From assembly GCA_934591895.1 (NCBI GenBank), contig CAKTPP010000001.1:1-64000 (forward strand): DNA of 64,000 nucleotides, read 5' to 3'. The notes under the pieces were generated by a model. The model was not told the origin of the DNA, did no database searches, and saw only the letters and a list, made by a program, of their open reading frames with translations. Below, piece by piece: positions 7,173 through 15,640 of the stretch (position 1 is the stretch's first letter; each line of letters starts with the position of its first letter). Both the position numbers and the translations under genes were made by a program. The DNA is from an uncultured Oscillospiraceae bacterium. GTDB lineage: Bacteria > Bacillota > Clostridia > Oscillospirales > Oscillospiraceae.

Positions 7173-9157
7173 TCTTTGCACTCGTCGGCAACCAGAACTG
7201 CGGCAAGACGACGCTGTTCAACGCCCTCACGGGCTCGAACCAGCACGTGGGCAACTTCCCCGGCGTGACCGTCGACCAGAAGATGGGCGAGATGCGCGAC
7301 GAGAAGGGCTGCTCCGTTGTCGACCTGCCGGGCATTTACTCGCTGCGTCCGTACACGCAGGAGGAGATCGTCTCGCGCGATTTTATCATCAACGAAAAGC
7401 CGGACGGCATCATCAACATCGTCGACGCCACGAACATCGAGCGCAACCTCTATCTCACGCTGCAGCTGCTCGAGCTGCGCGTGCCGATGGTGCTGGCGCT
7501 GAACATGATGGACGAGGTGCGCGCCAACGGCGGCGCGATCGACGTGCAGAAGATGAGCGAGACGCTCGGTATCCCCGTCGTGCCGATCTCGGCGGCGAAG
7601 GGAGAGGGCGTGTCCGAGCTTGTGGATCAGGCGCTGACCGCAGCGCGCAGCCGCGCGCTGCCGAAGGTGACGGACTTCTGCTCGGACGATTCCGCCGTGC
7701 ACCGCTGCATCCACGCGGTCGTGCACATCATCGCCGACCACGCCGACCGCATCGGCGTGCCGGCGCGCTTCTGCGCGGCCAAGCTCATCGAGGGCGGAGA
7801 CGATCTGGCGCAGGTGCTCGATCTTGACGAGAACGAGCGCGAGCTGATCGAGCACTGCATCGTGCAGATGGAAAACGAGACCGGCCTTGACCGCAACGCG
7901 GCGCTGGCCGATATGCGCTACACATTCATCGAGAGCGTTGTGGCCTCTTCCGTGGTCAAGTGCCACGAGAGCAGGGAGCACGCGCGCTCCATGAAGATCG
8001 ACCGCATTCTCACGGGCAAATATACCGCCGTGCCCACGTTCCTGCTCGTGATGTTCCTCACGTTTTATCTCACCTTCAACGTCGTCGGCCAGTGGCTGTC
8101 CGACCTGCTGCAGCTCGGCATCGACGCGCTGACGGGCGTCGTGGATGCCGCGCTCACGGCCTACGGCATCAACCCCGTCGTGCACAGCCTCATTATTGAC
8201 GGCGTGTTCGCCGGCGTCGGCAGCGTGCTCGTATTTCTGCCGATCATCGTGACGCTGTTTTTCTTCCTGTCCATTCTGGAGGACACCGGCTACATGGCGC
8301 GCGTGGCCTTCGTCATGGACAAGCCCCTGCGCAAGATCGGCCTGTCCGGGCGCAGCATCGTGCCGATGCTCATCGGCTTCGGCTGCTCGGTGCCGGCCAT
8401 CATGGCCACGCGCACCGTCTCGTCCGACCGCGACAGGAAGATGACCATCCTGCTCACGCCGTACATGAGCTGCTCGGCGAAGATCTCGATCTATGCGTTT
8501 TTCACCGCGGCGTTTTTCCCGCGCTGCCGCGCGCTCGTCATGCTGGGGCTGTATGTGCTCGGCGTGCTCATCGGCATCGTCGCGGCGCTCATCATGAATA
8601 AGACGGTCTTTCGCGGCAAGCCCGTGCCGTTTGTCATGGAGCTGCCGAACTACCGCATGCCCGGGCTCAAGAGCGTGGCGCTGCTGCTCTGGGAGAAGGC
8701 GAAGGACTTCCTCCAGCGTGCGTTCACGGTCATCTTTCTTGCGACGATCATCATCTGGTTCCTCCAGAGCTTTGACACGCGCCTGAACGTCGTGGCCGAC
8801 AGCGCCGAGAGCCTGCTTGCGCTCATCGGCCGCTGGATCGCGCCGGTCTTCCGGCCGCTCGGCTTCGGTGACTGGCGCTGCGCCACGGCGCTCATCTCCG
8901 GCTTCATTGCCAAGGAGTCCGTCGTGAGCACACTGCAGGTGCTGCTCGGCGGCGCGGCGATCTCGTCGCTGCTGAGCACGCGCGCGGCGGTGAGCTTTCT
9001 TGTGTTCACGCTGCTGTATACGCCGTGTGTGGCCGCCGTTGCGACCATCCGGCGCGAGCTGGATTCCCGGCTCAAGACGGTCGGCGTCGTCCTTTTGCAG
9101 TGCACGGTCGCGTGGCTCGTGGCGTGCGCGGCGTATGCGATCGCGGGGCTGGTGTGA
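7169..9157 (+). CDS. feoB: ferrous iron transport protein B
   Basis: A 662-aa Fe2+ permease. The N-terminal GTPase domain has G1 GNQNCGKTT (residues 7-15), the GNFPGVTVD switch, G3 DLPGIY and G4 NMMD. A helical GDI-like region (about 165-270) follows, then a membrane domain with two Gate repeats, each holding the conserved cysteine motif (GFGCSVPA and YMSCSAK). FeoB is usually 650-750 residues, so it is complete but on the short side. Its stop overlaps the start of the Cys-rich partner by one base. Confidence 0.97.
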   Translation: MIFALVGNQNCGKTTLFNALTGSNQHVGNFPGVTVDQKMGEMRDEKGCSVVDLPGIYSLRPYTQEEIVSRDFIINEKPDGIINIVDATNIERNLYLTLQLLELRVPMVLALNMMDEVRANGGAIDVQKMSETLGIPVVPISAAKGEGVSELVDQALTAARSRALPKVTDFCSDDSAVHRCIHAVVHIIADHADRIGVPARFCAAKLIEGGDDLAQVLDLDENERELIEHCIVQMENETGLDRNAALADMRYTFIESVVASSVVKCHESREHARSMKIDRILTGKYTAVPTFLLVMFLTFYLTFNVVGQWLSDLLQLGIDALTGVVDAALTAYGINPVVHSLIIDGVFAGVGSVLVFLPIIVTLFFFLSILEDTGYMARVAFVMDKPLRKIGLSGRSIVPMLIGFGCSVPAIMATRTVSSDRDRKMTILLTPYMSCSAKISIYAFFTAAFFPRCRALVMLGLYVLGVLIGIVAALIMNKTVFRGKPVPFVMELPNYRMPGLKSVALLLWEKAKDFLQRAFTVIFLATIIIWFLQSFDTRLNVVADSAESLLALIGRWIAPVFRPLGFGDWRCATALISGFIAKESVVSTLQVLLGGAAISSLLSTRAAVSFLVFTLLYTPCVAAVATIRRELDSRLKTVGVVLLQCTVAWLVACAAYAIAGLV

Positions 9158-9321
9158 TGCATCTGGCGGACTATATCCTGCTGGCGATCGTGGCGGTGTG
9201 CGCCGTGATCGCGTGGCGCGTCTGGCGGCGCACGATGAAAAAGGGCGGCTGCTGCGGCGGTAACTGCACCGGCAACTGCGCGCAGTGCGGCAGAGCGTGC
9301 ACGCACAAGCCGAAAAAGTAG
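9157..9321 (+). CDS. FeoB-associated Cys-rich membrane protein
   Basis: A 54-aa protein whose ATG overlaps the feoB TGA. It has one transmembrane helix (about residues 5-24), a basic stop-transfer stretch (RVWRRTMKKGG) and a cytoplasmic tail with seven cysteines (CCGGNCTGNCAQCGRACTHK). This matches the FeoB-associated Cys-rich family found after feoB in Bacillota, where it may fill the place of FeoC or chaperone incoming Fe2+. The metal-handling role is inferred from the tail and position. Confidence 0.88.
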   Translation: MHLADYILLAIVAVCAVIAWRVWRRTMKKGGCCGGNCTGNCAQCGRACTHKPKK

Positions 9322-9386
9322 CTGCGGCACATGAAAACAAACCTGAAGCTCCTGCGGCGGGACGCTGCGGGGTTTTGACAAGCCGA

Positions 9387-9423
9387 GCAGGGCTTCCCGT
9401 ATTCGGGAGGCCCTGCTTTTTTT
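9387..9423 (+). terminator. intrinsic terminator after feo operon
   Basis: Stem GCAGGGC(C)TTCCCG with CGGGAGGCCCTGC followed by seven T residues, 65 bp after the last feo-linked gene. Confidence 0.85.
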
Positions 9424-9517
9424 CGCACGCTGCGGGAAAATGCCCGGAAAAATGCGGCTGTGATAGGATCTTGATGGAAATGTGCGGCAAACGGGTGTCG
9501 GAAAGCGACACTGGCTA

Positions 9518-9586
9518 TTGAATTTGCGCAAAGAATGCGTTAAAATGAAGCTGCATTTGTCACGCGTTTGGCAAAGATCCAAACGC
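9518..9586 (+). promoter_or_regulatory. promoter plus inverted repeat ahead of the trigger-factor-like operon
   Basis: TTGAAT (9518-9523)-17-TAAAAT (9541-9546) is a strong promoter. About 11 bases past the expected start is a perfect inverted repeat, GCGTTTGG (9564-9571) and CCAAACGC (9579-9586), with a seven-base spacer. It could be a DNA operator or a 5' mRNA hairpin. Confidence 0.7.
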
Positions 9587-9613
9587 ATCATTTTCATATG
9601 AAAGGATCTATCT

Positions 9614-10486
9614 ATGAACGGATTTGTCAGCAAGCTGTGCGACATCGACAGCATCCGCATTCCCGATGAGCTGCTGGAGGTGCACGCAGACGAGCAGACC
9701 GTGGACGAGCGTGTCCGGAGTCTGAGCACGCAGTACGCCAGGGAGACGGAGGTATCCGCCGCCGCGCAGGGCGACGTGGTGTTCTGCGCCGCCGACCCGG
9801 CGCGCTACCCCGACGGGAGGACCGTCATCCTCTACACGGCGCTGGCGCTGCCCGGCGCGGAGGACGCGGTCAGGGCCGTCATCGGCAGGACTGCGGGCGA
9901 GACATTCGCGGCGGAGCTCGCGGGCGGCCGCGTGCAGCTGCAGGTGCAGAAGATCGTGCGCCTCATCCCGGCGGAGGTCAACGACGCGCTCATCGCGTCG
10001 CTCGGCATCGAGGGCGTCGCCACGGTCGAGGCATACAGGGGCTATGTCAGAGAAAAGCTCCTTGCCGACCTGCGCGTGGAGCGCAGCAAGGAGATCATGC
10101 GCCTTTACTTCGATGCGATCGAGGCCGGGAGCGAGTTTTCCTACGACGAGGCGGAGTTTGACGCCTATGTCGACAGCTGCAAGGGCGAGTTTCTGGCGCA
10201 GGCCGCCGAGATGGGCGTCGAGCAGACCGAGGACGAGCTGCGCGAGTCGCTGCTGCGTCAGGAAAAGCAGTTCTGGGCTGCCATGGCCTTTTGCAGGCAA
10301 AAGGGCATCGGGATCGACAAGGCCGAGGTCGAGGCGCAGGTCGACCAGATGTCCGAGATGATGGGGCTTATGGGCGAGCAGGTCCCGCCGCGCGAGGAGC
10401 TGCTGCGCACGGCGGAGCAGGACGCGTATCTCAACAAGATGTTCGAGTACATCAACGGCATCATCGCGCAGAAGATGGGAGGCTAA
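9614..10486 (+). CDS. trigger-factor-like chaperone without ribosome-binding domain
   Basis: A 290-aa protein that resembles the FKBP-like and C-terminal helical (SurA-like) parts of trigger factor. The region around residues 50-120 resembles the divergent FKBP domain. The linker VQKIVRLIPAEVNDALIASL corresponds to the trigger factor VxEVKEKELPELDDEF segment, and residues 140-290 form long charged helices. The N-terminal ribosome-docking domain with its GFRxGK signature is absent, and normal trigger factor is 420-450 residues. The gene heads an operon with a thioredoxin and a ferredoxin:thioredoxin reductase-like protein, starting 69 bp after the promoter. A role in folding or holding redox-sensitive proteins is inferred. 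Confidence 0.72.
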   Translation: MNGFVSKLCDIDSIRIPDELLEVHADEQTVDERVRSLSTQYARETEVSAAAQGDVVFCAADPARYPDGRTVILYTALALPGAEDAVRAVIGRTAGETFAAELAGGRVQLQVQKIVRLIPAEVNDALIASLGIEGVATVEAYRGYVREKLLADLRVERSKEIMRLYFDAIEAGSEFSYDEAEFDAYVDSCKGEFLAQAAEMGVEQTEDELRESLLRQEKQFWAAMAFCRQKGIGIDKAEVEAQVDQMSEMMGLMGEQVPPREELLRTAEQDAYLNKMFEYINGIIAQKMGG

Positions 10487-10487
10487 T

Positions 10488-10805
10488 ATGGCAACTGTAG
10501 AGCTGAAAGAACATGAATGGAAGGCCTTTTCCGAGGCCGAGTACGCGGTCATTGACTGCTATGGTGATTTCTGCGTGGCCTGCATGATGCTCGAGCCGAT
10601 CTTCGACGCCGTGGCCGGCGAGATGCCCGGCATCCGCTTCGGCCGCATCAACATCTCCCACAACCCGGAGATCGCCGACCACTACGGCATCGATGCGATG
10701 CCCACGCTGCTGTATTTCAGAAAGGGCGAGCTTGTCAACAAAAGCATCGGCAGCATTGAGCGCGGGGAGCTGCTCATGCTCATCGCCGAGATGCTGTATA
10801 AATAA
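10488..10805 (+). CDS. thioredoxin family protein with CVAC active site
   Basis: A 105-aa single-domain thioredoxin fold protein. The active site is FCVACMM, in place of the usual WCGPC. The cis-proline loop AMPTLLYF and the following glycine-rich strand are normal. The CxxC cysteines are kept, so redox activity is expected, but the missing Trp, Gly and Pro imply a different potential or partner. It starts one base after the trigger-factor-like gene stop and ends 11 bp before the FTR-like gene. That small iron-sulfur protein is its probable reductant partner, by analogy with ferredoxin-dependent thioredoxin systems of anaerobes. Confidence 0.9.
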   Translation: MATVELKEHEWKAFSEAEYAVIDCYGDFCVACMMLEPIFDAVAGEMPGIRFGRINISHNPEIADHYGIDAMPTLLYFRKGELVNKSIGSIERGELLMLIAEMLYK

Positions 10806-10816
10806 AGGAGAACGCC

Positions 10817-11017
10817 ATGGGAAAGATCCGACTCAATGACGACGCGACCGTCGTCGCCAACATCCGGGAAGGCCTCAAGCGCACGGGCGGCTACTGCCCC
10901 TGCCGCCGGGAGATCAAGCCCGAGTACAAGTGCATCTGCGAGGAATTCAAACAGCAGATCCAGGACCCCGGGTTCGAGGGCTACTGCCACTGTAAGCTGT
11001 ATTACAAAGAAAAATAA
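10817..11017 (+). CDS. ferredoxin:thioredoxin reductase catalytic-chain-like protein
   Basis: A 66-aa protein with the three cysteine pairs of the FTR catalytic chain: CPC at 27-29, CIC at 39-41 (normally CPC) and CHC at 57-59, followed by KLYYK as in the family. FTR passes electrons from ferredoxin through a 4Fe-4S cluster next to a disulfide to reduce thioredoxin. The protein is shorter than plant-type chains, with 9 and 15 residues between the pairs, like other clostridial versions. No FTR variable chain is nearby, which is normal outside phototrophs. It sits 11 bp after the thioredoxin gene, with AGGAG before its start. Confidence 0.85.
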   Translation: MGKIRLNDDATVVANIREGLKRTGGYCPCRREIKPEYKCICEEFKQQIQDPGFEGYCHCKLYYKEK

Positions 11018-11034
11018 AAAAGGAGAACGCAATC

Positions 11035-12111
11035 ATGAAAAAGTTCGTTACGTTCCTGCTCGCAGCCGTGCTCATGCTGTCGCTGACCGGCTGTGACCTG
11101 TTCAGCAAAACAGACACCGTCAAGCTTGGCGACTACACCCACAAAGACCCCAGCGGCCTGAGCTATGACACGCGCATGGTGCTCAAAAACGAGTCCTTCG
11201 GCGCGATGCTCTCCGAGCGCGCAAGCGAGGCGGCCTACCCCGACAACATGATCCTCGACGCCTCCGGCGCGCCGATCGGCATGTATCAGTATGATCCGGC
11301 TACCGGCCTTGCCACGGGCTGGACGGATATGGCCACCGGCAAGTTCACGGCGTACCCCGCGGGTCAGGAGGTCGACCTCGGCAAGCCTGACGAATCCAAG
11401 CTCGTCACCTTCAAGGGCGATGCGGCGCTCTACTTCGTCGTCTACGGCAGCAAGGACAAGGCGGTCGAGGCCGATATGTACCTCATGCTCAGCGACAAGG
11501 ACGATCAGCAGGCCGTGACCGACGCGATGCAGAGCGTCTACGGCGTCGCGCTCACCGCCGAGAGCGACACCGTGCTCAAGACCGTCATCGACGCGGATGC
11601 GATCGCGGCGGAGTTTGCCGCCGATGCCGAGCTCACGGGTGAGACCGGCGCGCAGGATGCGAAGGCCTATGCCGACCTGCTCTACCTCAACTACGGCGTG
11701 CGCGAGGACACGGGCGCGAATCCCTACAAGCCCTATGACGGCCACAAGGATCCCACCGACATCGACTTTGACCAGAAGGTCGTCATGACCGGCAGCGGCA
11801 AGGCCGCCTTTGAGGCGAAGGACGCCGACAAGATCGCCTCCCAGACCGACTATCTCTATGCCAAGGACGGCATGATGGTCGCTCAGTATACCTACTACGA
11901 GTTCACCTCCAAGGATGCTGCGGATGCGCTCAGCGCGCAGATCATGAACGGCGAGCGCGTTTCCGACACCGTGATCCTGGTCGCGACCGTGGGTCAGGAG
12001 CTGGATGCCAGCATTCAGTCGCTGGTCGGCTTCAACATGGTCAAGGACGCGTCCATCGAGGAATACACGCGCTTTATTGAGGAAAACTTCTCCTCCGCCG
12101 TCTACCAATAA
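11035..12111 (+). CDS. putative lipoprotein, function unknown
   Basis: A 358-aa exported lipoprotein with signal peptide and lipobox LTGC (Cys20). The mature part is acidic and seems to hold two related halves: VLKNESFGAMLSERASEAAY near residue 55, and similar alternating strand/helix patterns near residue 235 onward. It has no recognised catalytic motif. It is the last gene of the trigger-factor-like/thioredoxin/FTR-like run, 17 bp after the FTR-like stop and with its own GGAG. A terminator follows ten bases after its stop. A link to extracytoplasmic redox or folding would be speculation. Confidence 0.8.
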   Translation: MKKFVTFLLAAVLMLSLTGCDLFSKTDTVKLGDYTHKDPSGLSYDTRMVLKNESFGAMLSERASEAAYPDNMILDASGAPIGMYQYDPATGLATGWTDMATGKFTAYPAGQEVDLGKPDESKLVTFKGDAALYFVVYGSKDKAVEADMYLMLSDKDDQQAVTDAMQSVYGVALTAESDTVLKTVIDADAIAAEFAADAELTGETGAQDAKAYADLLYLNYGVREDTGANPYKPYDGHKDPTDIDFDQKVVMTGSGKAAFEAKDADKIASQTDYLYAKDGMMVAQYTYYEFTSKDAADALSAQIMNGERVSDTVILVATVGQELDASIQSLVGFNMVKDASIEEYTRFIEENFSSAVYQ

Positions 12112-12120
12112 GTAAGCCTG

Positions 12121-12159
12121 ACGGGTGCCATACGCCTTGGGCATATGGCACCCGTTTTT
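12121..12159 (+). terminator. intrinsic terminator
   Basis: Perfect 12-bp stem (ACGGGTGCCATA/TATGGCACCCGT) followed by five T residues, between the lipoprotein gene and the ABC exporter operon. Confidence 0.88.
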
Positions 12160-12181
12160 CTGCCTCTACAGGAGAAACGCT

Positions 12182-13927
12182 ATGGACAACACAAACGTTA
12201 ACGCGCGGCCGCAGCGCGACGGCTGGAAGGCGCTGCTGCGCACGCTCGGAAAGCTGCGCCTGCCGTGGCTGTGGATCATCGTCGGCCTTTCGGTCAACAT
12301 CCTGCTCAACACCTTTCTGCTCAAGCTGCCGAATCTGACGGCGGACCTTCTGAGCGGAAACCTCTCCGGCACCACTACGACCAAGGCGATCTGGTTCTAT
12401 GTGGAGGTCGGCGGTCTGTCGCTGCTCGCGTTCGCCGGTCAGGCGCAGGCGCAGGCGTACAGCGTGCGCAAGGCGCGCGGCTCGGTGTGGCGGCGGATGC
12501 TCGGCATGAAGATGGACTATTTTGACCGCCACGACCCCTCCGATCTCATGAGCGCCATCACAAACGACGCCTCGGCAGCGGTCACGAACTTCGTCAACAT
12601 CATCCTGTATCTCATACCGGACATCTATTATGTGGCCGCGGCGCTGCTGCGCATCCATCAGTACCACTGGATCCTTGCGCTGTCGTGCTTTGCGCTGCTG
12701 CCGCTGAAGTACCTCTACGCACTTATCCTCGGCAAGAAGATGCAGGTGGCCAGCGCCCGCGTCTACGGCAGGATCGGCGTGCTCACAAGCTACCTTGCCG
12801 ACCGGATCAGCCACCTGCCGCTCATCAAGACCTGCACCAACGAGGCGGCCGAGGGCGCAAACGGCGAACAGGCCGCCGCAGGGCTCTACGATGCGAACAT
12901 GAAGCTTGTGTGCATCGACAACATCTCGACCGGCATCAGCGCCGTGATCGACATCCTGCAGAAGTTCGTGGTCATCGTCGTCGCGGTCATTCTGCTCCAG
13001 CGCAGGCAGATCGATATCGCCATGTGGCTGGCCTTCTTCCTGTTCGCGCAGAATCTCTTCCCGAACATGGACGAGATCTTCAGCCTGTGGATCAAGATCA
13101 AGGGCATGCACGGCGAGTTCCACCGCATCATCGAGGTCATGGACGGAGACCCGGAGCAGACCGGCGGCGAGCCCTTCCCGGAGACGGGCGACATCCGCTT
13201 TGAGCACGTCACGTTCTCCTATCCGGGAACGGACAGCCCCGCGATCGAAGACGCGACCTTCACCGTGCCGCGCGGCTCGGCGCTGGCCATCGTCGGCCTG
13301 TGCGGCAGCGGCAAGACCACGACCGTGAGCCTGCTCGAGCGCTTTTACACGCCCGACGAGGGGCGCATCTGCATCGGCGGCACGGACATCGGCGCGCTCG
13401 CGCTGGGCGATTTTCGCCGCAGCCTTGCCTATGTGCAGCAGGGCGCGGATGTGTTTGGCGGCACGCTGCGCGAGGCGCTCACCTACGGCATCGCGCGCGA
13501 GGTGCGCGACGAGGAGATCTTCGCTGCCGCCGAAAAGACGGGCTTTCAGGAATATCTCGACCTGTGCGGCAACGACCTCTCGACCGAGATCGCGCCCGGC
13601 GGACAGTCCATGTCCGGCGGACAGGGTCAGCGTCTGGTGCTCACGCGCGAGGTGCTGCGCGGCGGCGACATCATCCTCATGGACGAACCGACGAGCGCGC
13701 TGGACGTGCGCGTGTCGGCCAGGATCCAGGAGATGATCGACGAGCTGTTCGCGGACAAGACGCGCATCCTCATCACGCACGATCTGGACTACGCCCGCCG
13801 CTACGACCGGATCATCGTCATGGAAAACGGCCGCATCGTCGGCGACGGGACACACGAGAGCCTGCTGCGCAGCTGCGAGACCTACCGCAGAATGAACGAG
13901 CACGCGGGAGAGGAGGCGGCGCAATGA
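12182..13927 (+). CDS. ABC exporter, half-transporter 1 (membrane plus ATPase domains)
   Basis: A 581-aa half-size ABC exporter. The six-helix membrane domain covers about residues 25-320. The nucleotide-binding domain has Walker A GLCGSGKTT, signature MSGGQGQR, Walker B IILMDEPTSALD and H-loop THD. ATG 12182 is chosen because GGAG lies eight bases upstream. It overlaps the second half-transporter by four bases, so the product is almost certainly a heterodimer with it. Catalytic residues look complete in both halves. Substrate is unknown; drugs, lipids and peptides are all possible in this family. Confidence 0.95.
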   Translation: MDNTNVNARPQRDGWKALLRTLGKLRLPWLWIIVGLSVNILLNTFLLKLPNLTADLLSGNLSGTTTTKAIWFYVEVGGLSLLAFAGQAQAQAYSVRKARGSVWRRMLGMKMDYFDRHDPSDLMSAITNDASAAVTNFVNIILYLIPDIYYVAAALLRIHQYHWILALSCFALLPLKYLYALILGKKMQVASARVYGRIGVLTSYLADRISHLPLIKTCTNEAAEGANGEQAAAGLYDANMKLVCIDNISTGISAVIDILQKFVVIVVAVILLQRRQIDIAMWLAFFLFAQNLFPNMDEIFSLWIKIKGMHGEFHRIIEVMDGDPEQTGGEPFPETGDIRFEHVTFSYPGTDSPAIEDATFTVPRGSALAIVGLCGSGKTTTVSLLERFYTPDEGRICIGGTDIGALALGDFRRSLAYVQQGADVFGGTLREALTYGIAREVRDEEIFAAAEKTGFQEYLDLCGNDLSTEIAPGGQSMSGGQGQRLVLTREVLRGGDIILMDEPTSALDVRVSARIQEMIDELFADKTRILITHDLDYARRYDRIIVMENGRIVGDGTHESLLRSCETYRRMNEHAGEEAAQ

Positions 13928-15624
13928 AAAAATTCTCAAGATCCTTCAGCGCGCTGCACGGCGTCAGGCTGCCGTGGCTGCTGATCGCGCTGAGTTTTGC
14001 CTTTTCCGCCGCCATGATGAATGCCGAGCTGCAGGCCGCGACGCTCACCGCCGGCATCATCGACACGAGCCAGAACGCCATCGATGCAAAGCTCCTGACA
14101 AACTTTATCGTCGTGACGGCGCTTGCGGCGCTGTTCCGCATCTGCGAATACTACTTCACCCGCCGCATGGAGGAGACGATCAGCCAGCGCGTGCGCTGCA
14201 GGCTCTGGAATAAGATCATGCACCTGCCGACAAAATATTATGACGAGGACAACGGCAACGAGCTCGTCAGCCGTGTCACGACCGATGCGGCCGCGCCCGC
14301 AACGCTGTTTTCGATGGTCGTGTCCTTCGCCGTGTGCGTGTTCACGGTCATCAAGGGCTTCGTGCAGCTGTTTGACTACAACACGCTGCTTGCGTCCTGG
14401 TCGCTGATCATCATCCCGATCACCGGCCTCATCTGCCTGCTCTACGCCAAGCTCACCTACAAGCTCGGCGTCTACACCACCGTGACCATGGCGGGCAGCC
14501 TCGGCTACCTTGCCGAGCGCGTGCGCTCGTTCCGACTCATCAAGAGCGCCGTGGCCGAAAAGCTTGAGGCGCAAAAGGGCGACCACAGCTTCCGGCGCAT
14601 GTACGCTGCGGACTTCCTCAACTGGATCATCGTCGCGGGCTATCAGCTCGCCGCGAGCCTGTTTTCCATCCTGTTCATCGTCATCGTGTTCGTCATCGGC
14701 GGACAGCTCATGCAAAAGGGAGAGCTCACCATCGGCGACCTGACGAGCTTTTACATGATCTGCGGCATCGTCGGCATCCAGCTCATGCAGTTTTTCATGA
14801 ACGTCGGCTCCGTGGCCGGCACGTTCGGCACGATGCAGAAGATCAACAGCATCAGCAGCTGCGAGCCAGAGCGCGCGGACGGCGCGCCCGCTCCCGCGCT
14901 CTGCGCGGACATCGTGTTCGACAACGTGAGCTTCGGCTACTTTGACGATCGGGACGTGCTGCACGATGTGACGGTCACGATCCCCGCCGGTAAGGTCACC
15001 GCCATCGTCGGCGGCAACGGCGCGGGCAAATCCACGATGTTCAAGCTCATCACGCGCCTGTACGAGCCCAAAACGGGCGCGGTGCGCTTCAACGGCGAGA
15101 ACGCGGCGGACTATGACCTCACGAGCTGGCGCAGCCGCTTTGCGTATGTGTTCCAGCGCGACGGGCTCATTGGCGGCACGGTGCGTGAAAACCTCACCTA
15201 CGGCCTCGGGCGCGAGGTGAGCGAGGACGAGCTCATCGCCGCCGCGAAGTGCGCCAACTGCTATGCGTGCGTCATGGAAAAGCCCGCGGGCTTTGACGAG
15301 GACGTCGGTCTGGGCGGCGCAAACTTCTCGGGCGGTCAGGGGCAGTGCATCTGCATCGCGCGCGCCATGCTGCGCAACGCAGACTACCTCCTGCTCGACG
15401 AGGCGACGAGCAACCTCGACGCCACGAGCACCGCGCTCGTCACCGAGGCGATGGACCGGCTCATGAAGGACCGCACGACCGTCATGATCGCGCACAGCTA
15501 TGAGGCGGCCAGACGCGCCGACTACGTCATCGTCATGCGCGACGGCACGGTCGAAGCCGCCGGCACGCCCGACGAGCTGCGCGCGAGCAATGCGTATTAC
15601 CAAATGTTCAGCAAATCACTTTGA
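13924..15624 (+). CDS. ABC exporter, half-transporter 2 (membrane plus ATPase domains)
   Basis: A 566-aa partner of the preceding half-transporter. Membrane domain about residues 15-305; ATPase domain with Walker A GGNGAGKST, signature FSGGQGQC, Walker B LLLDEATSNLD and H-loop AHS. The ATGA overlap with the first gene implies coupled translation and a heterodimeric pump. The signature motif is followed by Cys-Ile-Cys, where most exporters have basic residues. An M16C peptidase gene begins 16 bp later in the same direction, which suggests but does not prove a peptide substrate. Confidence 0.95.
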   Translation: MKKFSRSFSALHGVRLPWLLIALSFAFSAAMMNAELQAATLTAGIIDTSQNAIDAKLLTNFIVVTALAALFRICEYYFTRRMEETISQRVRCRLWNKIMHLPTKYYDEDNGNELVSRVTTDAAAPATLFSMVVSFAVCVFTVIKGFVQLFDYNTLLASWSLIIIPITGLICLLYAKLTYKLGVYTTVTMAGSLGYLAERVRSFRLIKSAVAEKLEAQKGDHSFRRMYAADFLNWIIVAGYQLAASLFSILFIVIVFVIGGQLMQKGELTIGDLTSFYMICGIVGIQLMQFFMNVGSVAGTFGTMQKINSISSCEPERADGAPAPALCADIVFDNVSFGYFDDRDVLHDVTVTIPAGKVTAIVGGNGAGKSTMFKLITRLYEPKTGAVRFNGENAADYDLTSWRSRFAYVFQRDGLIGGTVRENLTYGLGREVSEDELIAAAKCANCYACVMEKPAGFDEDVGLGGANFSGGQGQCICIARAMLRNADYLLLDEATSNLDATSTALVTEAMDRLMKDRTTVMIAHSYEAARRADYVIVMRDGTVEAAGTPDELRASNAYYQMFSKSL

Positions 15625-15640
15625 TGTCAGCGAGGGAACC

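Noticed and set aside
7109..9511. 800-codon minus-strand frame opposite feoB
   Set aside because: Same shadow effect; no motif or ribosome site, and feoA-feoB on the plus strand are certain.
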